From Micropterus salmoides (lineage: Eukaryota; Chordata; Actinopteri; Centrarchiformes; Centrarchidae), in NCBI RefSeq assembly GCF_014851395.1, contig NW_024042261.1, forward strand, positions 37,535,942-37,599,941: a DNA stretch of 64,000 nucleotides. The letters are read 5' to 3'. Within the stretch, counting starts at the first letter, position 1; every line of letters starts with the position of its first letter. A model generated the notes under the pieces. That model had not been told where the DNA came from. It was given only the letters and a program-made list of their open reading frames with translations, and searched no databases. Positions 57,720 to 64,000 of this stretch are shown piece by piece. The position numbers and the translations under genes were made by a program.

Positions 57720-58871
57720 CTCAGAATCAGAATCAGAGGGAGCTTTATTGCCAAGTAGTGTTTTACACATACAAGGAATTTGCTTCGGTGTTAAGGTGCT
57801 ACACGCAGACAGACATACAGCTGACATAAATAGATGTAGAAATATAGAAATATGTAATAAAGAAATGTAAGTTATATAAGAATAACAGAAGAATAGAGAA
57901 ACATAATACAACTGCCAAATAATACTAAAAATAAAAATAACAAGGGAACAAGAACAATTTACAATTAACAACAAATATGTGCAATGTGCCAGGTTCATGC
58001 ATGATATGACATGAAGTGATGTTTACATGTGCAGAGACGATTGTATTATTTGAAGTGGGGGGGGTGTCAGTGGGGGGCCCGGGTCTTGTTGATGAGGCTG
58101 CAGACGGGAGGAAACTGTTTTTGTGGCGAGAAGTTTTGGTCCTGATGGACCGCAGCCTCCTGCCAGAGGGGAGAGTCTGAAATAGTTTGTGTCCGGGGTG
58201 GGAGGAGTCAGCTGCAATCTTTCCTGCACGCCTCAGAGTCCTGGAGGAGTACAGGTCCTGAAGAGACGGAAGATTGCAGCCAATCACCTTCTCTGCAGAG
58301 CGAATGATGCACTGCAGCCTGCCCTTGTCCCTGGCAGTGGCAGCAGCGTACCAGATGGTGATGGAGGAGGTGAGGATGGACTCAATGATGGCGGTGTAGA
58401 AGTGCACCATCATTGTCTTTGGTAGGCTGAACTTCTTCAGCTGCCGCAGGAAGTTCATCCTCTGCTGGGCCTTCTTGATGAGGGAGGTGATGTTCAGCTC
58501 CCACTTGAGGTCCTGGGAGATGATGGTGCCCAGGAAGCGGAAGGAGTCCACAGTGGTGATTGAGGAGTCACTCAGGATGATGGGGGAGGGTGGGGCTGGG
58601 CTCCACGACCATCTCCACTGTCTTCAGAGCGTTGAGCTTCAGACTGTTCTGGCTGCACCAGGTCACCAGATTTTCCCACCTGTAGGTGGACTCATCCCCA
58701 CCTGAGATGAGCCCAATGAGGGTGGTGTCATCCGCAAACTTCAGGAGCTTGACAGACTGGTGACTGGAGGTGCAGCTGTTGGTGTACAGGGAGAAGAGAA
58801 GGGGGGAAAGAATGCAGCCTTGAGGGGAACCGGTGCTGATGGTCCTGGAGTCAGAGATATCAGAATCAGAA
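57720..58871 (-). mobile_element. Rex1-like LINE, 5' truncated
   Basis: The - strand reads STGSPQGCILSPLLFSLYTN, KLLKFADDTTLIGLISGGDE (catalytic FADD) and NSLKLNALKTVEMVVEP. After a frameshift near 58590 it continues with DSFRFLGTIISQDLKWELNI, KKAQQRMNFLRQLKKFSLPK, IESILTSSITIWYAAAT and HKLFQTLPSGRRLRSIRTKT. The 3' UTR contains the typical phrase ttattgccaagtagtgtttt. The repeat tcagaatcagaat flanks both sides. The clade name is from memory. Confidence 0.7.
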
Positions 58872-60543
58872 TAATACCGTTGTTTGTCTCAATTGTCAGG
58901 TGATGCCGTGGTTCACTTTCACTCTGTGAGGCTTTAGCTTCTATCTCTCTCGCTTCTATCAGTTTTACAGCCTAAATATAACCTTCAAATGCATAATGCA
59001 AACCATTCTGTCTCCTTCTCATGAGATCGCTTTATTGTTTTTCCAGACATTTTACAATATTTCTCCAGTGGCAGCGGCGTAATAAATCCAGTCTATAACT
59101 GCTGGTATCAGCAGTAAGTTAGATAGCGTTAGGTAACTAACATTACATTAGGAACAATCCACGGCCTACATTTTTCTGGATTTATTTTAGGTTTTGGAAA
59201 GGGAATAGGTAAAAAAGGTAGCGACTGTAACTCTTACAAGTGTTCGACAACAACGTGGTCGAGTGTTTTGGTTCAGTCCCACGGCTCTCATCAATCTTTT
59301 GAGCAGCAGCAGCTGTTTTCAGAAAACAAATGTTCTAATAAACCAACTGTACACCGCCGTCAAACAGCAGACAGATGGACACAGTTAGAGACTTGAAGAA
59401 AGTGGAACATCTAGCTGCTTGTTTAGAGTTTGTCAAACCTGAGCTAAGAGGGGAGTGAATAGTGGACGTCCATGCACAAAAGCACTTATCCAAATGATTA
59501 ATAATGTTGTTGTGCATTTGCTGGATGTATAAATAGGCACTTGTTTCCAAACCACAACTTTCACCATAAAAAGGTGATAATATGTTAAACAACGGAGATT
59601 GGACCCAAACAAAGAACATGCAGACTGGTGCACTTCAAGGATTTATTGTGCATAAATGAGCTGGCAGGCAACAAACAGGCAGGTACAGCAATAAAAGAGG
59701 AGGGAAACTCCGAGGGCATCTGGGGAAGTCCTAGAGGATAGCAGGTCTGGGGGGCTAGAGACAGGGTCAGAGAGCATAAACTGTGACAGATGTTGTGTTT
59801 GCAGGTTGTTCCTCTCCCCCTGTGGCTGCTTTAAGTTGTTTTGAGTCTGAAGTTTGATTGATTATCAAGTTGACTGTCTGCTTTAATACTTGTTTACTGC
59901 TGTCTAGTACAGAATGACTGGTCAACAATGTGTGTTTTTCTTGTCAGCACATTGCAGACTTTTCCCAGTAACCAAGAGGTGACAGCAGGGAAAACAATCA
60001 TTCCAGCTGAAATCCAGAAATGCTACTAACCACGTTCACCGCTCACTAAATAACAGCTTAGTGAAACTGCTGCAGCAGAAAGACACTCTGTAATAACAGC
60101 AAAATCATCCACACAATCCAGCCAATGCAAGCCTCATTTATTGTGATACAAAAGCTGTTCAGAAACATTCACTTATCAACAAATGATCTTTGTATTTTGG
60201 TTTTAATGGCTCAAAAGCCCCTCTCGTCGACTCCTAACTATTTACAGATTCACAGTCTTTTCAATTATATCGGACAAATATGTTAAGCACAGTCAGTAGA
60301 AGCATCAAAATATTACTTAGCAGCACAAATATTCCTAAAGGTTAATGTCAGTACTGCAAATAGTTACTTAAAACAAACAACATTTCACTTATAATCAACT
60401 TTATTAATTCATAGAACTCTGTCACCATTACTCACATATTGTTTTCAGCATGTAAAGAATATAGATTTTGACCATCTACAATTGTAACAACTGTAACCTG
60501 CAACATGCACTTTCTTTCCTGTGATAGTACGATGGTGAGTTTT
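58872..60543. other. Intergenic sequence, partly repeat
   Basis: It contains a repeat family B copy (59275-59430) and otherwise no recognised gene. Confidence 0.5.
59275..59430 (-). repeat. Dispersed repeat family B, copy 3 (inverted)
   Basis: Its reverse complement matches 690-850: gtccatctgtctgctgtttg, gtacagttggtttattagaa and gaaaacagctgctgctgctc. Confidence 0.65.
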
Positions 60544-60549
60544 TTTATT
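60544..60549 (-). promoter_or_regulatory. Candidate polyadenylation signal for the SRCR/Ig gene
   Basis: AATAAA on the - strand (tttatt on +), about 210 bp after the stop codon. The position is plausible, but the motif is common in this AT-rich sequence. Confidence 0.3.
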
Positions 60550-60759
60550 TTGCTGTTTCGAGCCTGGCTTAGCAGATTAAATAATACAATTATAATTACT
60601 TATAATTAAATTTCATTCCCCTTTGACCCTAGTACTGAGTCTTATCCCACACCTGGACTTTGACGCATCAAGATTTAACACTGAATTCAGAAGAAGACTG
60701 CTCTGATGTGTTGATGTGTGAGAGCTGAGCAGTCCATCTGGGTGTGCACAGTGAGGATC

Positions 60760-60867
60760 CTACTCTGTTCCCCGGGCTCCTGGCTCTTCACCCAGCCGGT
60801 CTTCAGCACCACCAAAGTGATCCAGCTCAATGTTGTCCTCTCGTCTGGGCATTTGCTCTTCGGTCGC
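60760..60867 (-). CDS. Cytoplasmic-tail exon and stop of the SRCR/Ig receptor
   Basis: The acceptor is catgtctctgtag/GCG, read in phase 0 to match the transmembrane exon. Thirty-five residues start ATEEQMPRREDNIELDHFGG and end ARGTE, then TAG at 60762-60760. The tail is acidic and has no tyrosine. Another frame stays open for longer here, but it would not match the phase of the transmembrane exon. An additional small tail exon between 60868 and 62218 cannot be excluded. Confidence 0.75.
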   Translation of the reverse strand, partial: ATEEQMPRREDNIELDHFGGAEDRLGEEPGARGTE

Positions 60868-63800
60868 CTACAGAGACATGGCACAAAATAGTTTTAAAGG
60901 TTCAGCGTGTAACATTTAGTGGCACCTAGCTGTGAGGTTGTGAATTTAAACCATTTGTCCAGCCTACCACAGCCCCGTAACCTTTGAAAGAGCATAGGAC
61001 AGCTATGGTGGCTTACACAGCACAAAAGGTGTCTCTTCTGAGACAGCAGAGAGTGGGGTTGGACACTGACAGATAACATGGAAAATGTAAGCCAAGAGTG
61101 TGAAACACTGTCACTGTTCCATTATAAACCACACATTAAATAAAGTTTATACAAACATTGACAAGGGAAACATGTTTATTCTCTCCTCGCCAAAACTCCC
61201 CGTCAGCAATAATATCTGGGCGGCGGTAAGATTATGTTGAAAAAAATTAATAAATAGGTGCTAAAATAGATCACAGTCATGACAGTAACAGTTACTCGCA
61301 TAATCACTTCCTCTTTAGTGGTTTTGCCTACAAAATAAAAGCATGAGACGCTTATTTACTGCAATTCTGCAATTCTGAAAGAGCCGTCAGAGAACGTGAT
61401 TCCCCTGAATGTCCTCTGCCTGGAGATACTGAGGAAATGAAAAAGCGTTGGATGATGGATGCGGATCAAACACCAAAACAAAAACAGTGCAGCACATGTT
61501 GTGTCTGAGAAACATTCGCTGCAGAATCCATTTGTTGCAGAGAGAGAGGGGAAAAAAGCTGTCTCAAAATGGGGTCAAGCACTCAACCCTTTGTTTGCAA
61601 ATCCTCCATCTTATCAACTGAGCTAACCAAACAACATGTTGATATAAGTTATGACTTATATTATCTGCAGTATATTATTACTACTTCTTCTTCTTCTAAC
61701 ATACGAATCAAAATAGTGAAGAGTGGTTGCAAAAGAAGTCCTACTGCATTAATGACAATGACAAAATGACCATACTTCTCTCTTGATTTATTACCTCAGT
61801 AAACATTTTTCTTTTGAGTTTATGGGCCCAGTATGATGTTCATTTAGTAAAGTATGATCCCATTTAGAGTAAAACAGACGATAAAGCAGGGGATATTTTA
61901 GGGCGAGGCTACCTTGTGATTGACAATTTGATACCACGGCAACCTGAATCAGTCAGCTGTTAATTTTTGTTCAATGGAACACGTTTGTTTCAGTTCAACA
62001 TGTCATATTAACTGATTTAATCCTGTCCCATGCTCCACTGAACGGCTTTTATTGTGCAAAGTCGGTGAAGGAAATTTTGAGTTGGATAGATAGTAGCTTA
62101 AAAATGTAGCTTCTTTTTTCTCTGCTCTGAACAAATACCAAACTGTGATCCCAAGTACACTGAATACAGGGTTCTTCAGTATTACATCCCTACAGTGGAA
62201 CATTGATGTGTATAGTACCTTGCAGTAGAAAAACAGGGCAGCACTTAAGACCACAATCAGCACTAGGACAACCAGTCTGATCATCAGACCTGTTAAAGAG
62301 GCTGAAAAAGATTCACAATTATTGCACCAGTTCATACATGAGCATGTATGCAGCATTTTTTTTTTTTTTTGTAGATAAAGTTGCTCATTTGATATTATTT
62401 TCAGCTTTTACACCTTACAATTTTGAAAACTGTATGCTGAGAAAACAAATATCACAAATCACAAGTTCTCATCGTGTTTGTTATTGTACTCTGATTTGCA
62501 GTACTTGCAGTGTTACGATTACACCCTGTACATACTTCTACATCTCTCAAGAATCTACCACTGGAGATCAAATGTTTGAATTCAATAGTTTAAAATCAAA
62601 TTTGTTGCTATAAATCTTGTTTTTGCTGACATTTAGTGGATGAGTTCCCCACAAAGCTGCACATTTTCCAGATGGAAGTGAAGACTTTTGTTACTTCATT
62701 AACACTAAATATGTTTTCAGGCAGTCAAATAATTGTATAAACCAGCTGATTCAGATTCTCAGGGACTCAAAGAAAAACCTATTCCCTGTTGGGCCCAGAT
62801 TGTCTATGAAGTTACCTGAGACAGTGAGATGGAGTGGCTGGCTCTCAGAAGAAAAGTTATGGGAGAAAACACAGATGTGATAAACACAGCTGTAGTTCCC
62901 TTGGTGGGTGTGGTCTGCAGCAGAGAACAGGAAATGGGCAGAGTGATTGACAGCTGGCAGGGTGTAGTTCTGTGTTGTGTCGGAGTTGGTGAAGATAAGC
63001 TGGAAGGAGCCTCCAGGATACTGTGGCAGGATGGAGCAGCTGATGGTGAAGTTGGAGCCCATGAGCACCTGAAGCCCCTGCTGCTTGGCCTCAGAATCCC
63101 CGTCAATGTAGGTAGAGAAGGAGATGTTTGGCCGAGCCAGAATATCTGTAAACACAGTGGGAGATGAAACATTTAGTACGCTGATTCCCTGTTGTTGTCT
63201 GCATAAATTTCAAGGCACTAATGTTTGTCTATAGAGTGACCACTTACACGGTACCCCCTACTTGAGCTCTCTTATTCAGGCTTTATGAGCCCTCTCATTC
63301 TCTACAATAAGCCAGTGAACAAGAAGTAGGCTCTTTGGCACTGCACAATGGAAAGGAGGAAATCTCAATCTCAATGCTGCCTTTTCGATTTCTATGCAAA
63401 TATGCCTAACTGCATGCACCTGCAACAATCTGGCACAAAGGTGTTACCTGAGCACTTGAGCTCCAGGTTAAAAAGTGAAGAGTCAAACTTTGTAGATACA
63501 CATTCCCTTATTGCAGACTCAGACTGAAGACAACTTGCTGTAATCCACCAGAACTGTCCGTAAAAGTTACCCCTCCTCTGCCCTGTCCAAACAGCAGAGC
63601 CGCAGTCCAGTTGTTCACACAAAACATCTGCTGTCTTTAGATTCCAGTCAGACGTTTGGTCGCCCACTTTTCTCCACCGTCCCTGTTGTTTCAGCTCCAG
63701 TTCACCAGCACAGCGAGTGGATCCTCCCACCAACCGGACATTATCGGGCTCTGGGCAAGCAAATAGTATTTCTTAAAAATAGATGAAGTAACATTTATTA

Positions 63801-64000
63801 AAATGTAAAATCAATCCAAAACAAAGCACAGGTCCTCTCCTACCTGAGCAGGTGAGTTCAACAGATTTGCCAGATGAGCAGGTGTCTCTAGCTGAGCCTG
63901 AGCTTCCACAGTCCAGGAGAGCAGACTCATGGCCTCCACACTGGAACTCTTTTGACCACACTGGGGGCTCCACCTCTCCATACAGCGCCCCCTGGAGGAC
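60760..64000 (-). CDS. SRCR/Ig-domain transmembrane receptor, 3' part (five exons)
   Basis: This is a type I membrane protein with SRCR and Ig modules, the domain style of teleost CD163/DMBT1-like predicted receptors. Such proteins usually bind microbial or host polyanionic ligands on leukocytes or epithelia; that role is inferred. Exons in transcript order are 64000-63844, 63750-63448, 63145-62816, 62301-62219 and 60867-60760. All introns are GT-AG. The first three junctions are phase 1, as usual for shuffled SRCR and Ig modules, and the last is phase 0. The 326 residues seen are an SRCR C-terminal half (1-52), a full SRCR (53-153), an Ig-like domain (154-263), a transmembrane helix (about 268-289) and a 35-residue tail. 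The tail has no tyrosine, so no ITIM or ITAM. The gene continues past 64000. I do not know its standard name. Confidence 0.85.
60868..62218 (-). other. Intron before the tail exon of the SRCR/Ig gene
   Basis: It holds a known-type fish repeat at about 60895-61080 (ggttcagcgtgtaacattta type) and repeat family C copy 2 (61700-61950). No extra coding exon was recognised. Confidence 0.6.
61700..61950 (+). mobile_element. Non-autonomous repeat family C, copy 2
   Basis: It matches 42350-42600 in order: tgatttattacctcagtaaa, gagtttatgggccc, gatgttcatttagtaaagta, gatcccatttagag and accacggcaacctg. Confidence 0.65.
62219..62301 (-). CDS. Transmembrane exon of the SRCR/Ig receptor
   Basis: The acceptor is ctttttcag/CC and the donor is TGCAAG/gtacta. 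It encodes SLTGLMIRLVVLVLIVVLSA followed by ALFFYCK. This is a single membrane helix carrying one Arg (residue 272) near its outer end. The exon enters in phase 1 and leaves in phase 0, which matches the tail exon 1.35 kb downstream. Confidence 0.87.
62816..63145 (-). CDS. Ig-like domain exon
   Basis: The acceptor is tgtttacag/AT and the donor is TCAG/gtaact; the length is 330 bp, phase 1 to 1. The core pair is FTISCSI and GNYSCVY (Cys190 and Cys240). The usual core Trp is replaced in GGSFQLIF. There are six N-glycosylation sequons (NIS, NFT, NYT, NHS, NYS, NFS). It ends LHLTVS, leading to the membrane. The layout resembles leukocyte-receptor Ig domains of the FcR/KIR style; the subfamily is not certain. 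Confidence 0.88.
63448..63750 (-). CDS. SRCR exon, complete domain
   Basis: The acceptor is ttgcccag/AG and the donor is TCAG/gtaaca; the length is 303 bp, phase 1 to 1. The domain opens with VRLVGGSTRCAGELEL, continues with RWRKVGD, VLCEQLDCGSAVW, ASCLQ and RECVS, and ends ELKCS. Only six cysteines are present. The one normally in the TVCDD position is Gly, and the one before the last (C7) is absent. One exon per domain is the group B SRCR pattern. Confidence 0.92.
63844..64000 (-). CDS. SRCR exon, C-terminal half (cut by window edge)
   Basis: It reads in frame from the window edge to donor TCAG/gtagga. Fifty-two residues cover the end of an SRCR domain: FQCGG, LLDCG, DTCSS and LTCS supply the last four canonical cysteines (C5-C8). 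The N-terminal half and any earlier SRCR domains are outside the window. Confidence 0.88.

Noticed and set aside
60687..60884. 65-residue - strand frame containing RRPKSKCPDERTTLSW
   Set aside because: It is a wrong phase of the receptor tail exon; the spliced phase gives ATEEQMPRREDNIELDHFGG and a stop at 60760.

Overview
The window is teleost fish DNA, probably percomorph. Protein-coding sequence is in short exons with GT-AG introns, dinucleotide and tetranucleotide microsatellites are abundant, and the non-coding sequence is full of fish-type LINEs, SINEs, a Tc1-like remnant, hAT-like elements and miniature inverted-repeat elements. Nothing bacterial or viral is seen.

Layout: (1) 1-38584, + strand: the 3' part of a synaptic adhesion gene of the LRFN/SALM family, best matched to lrfn3. 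Six coding exons carry the LRR C-terminal cap, an Ig domain, an FN3 domain, the transmembrane helix and a short tail ending at a stop at 38582-38584. The leucine-rich repeats and signal peptide must lie upstream of the window. One intron of 26.7 kb (6944-33670) and one of 4.3 kb (33855-38148) hold most of the repeats. (2) 38585-60759: about 22 kb of intergenic DNA with no gene I can support. It holds a 513-bp element with long inverted arms, a GTCT/GTCC tetranucleotide array, an 800-bp polypyrimidine tract, a dead Tc1-like transposon, an hAT-like element and a truncated LINE. (3) 60760-64000, - strand: the 3' part of a type I membrane receptor with scavenger receptor cysteine-rich (SRCR) domains, one Ig-like domain, a transmembrane helix with an embedded arginine, and a tyrosine-free tail. 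It looks like a teleost immune-type receptor and runs off the right edge.

The two genes are convergent (tail to tail). They have no evident functional link: one encodes a neuronal adhesion molecule, the other a probable leukocyte or mucosal receptor.

The observations most worth a second look are: degenerate copies of the lrfn3 LRRCT-exon sequence in the following intron (4835-5248); an SRCR domain that has lost two cysteines which normally pair, next to an Ig domain and an intramembrane arginine; a LINE nested in an hAT-like element 68 bp before an lrfn3 exon, both with apparent target duplications; and a four-copy miniature element family with about 40-bp inverted ends. All identities were read by eye and no search was run.
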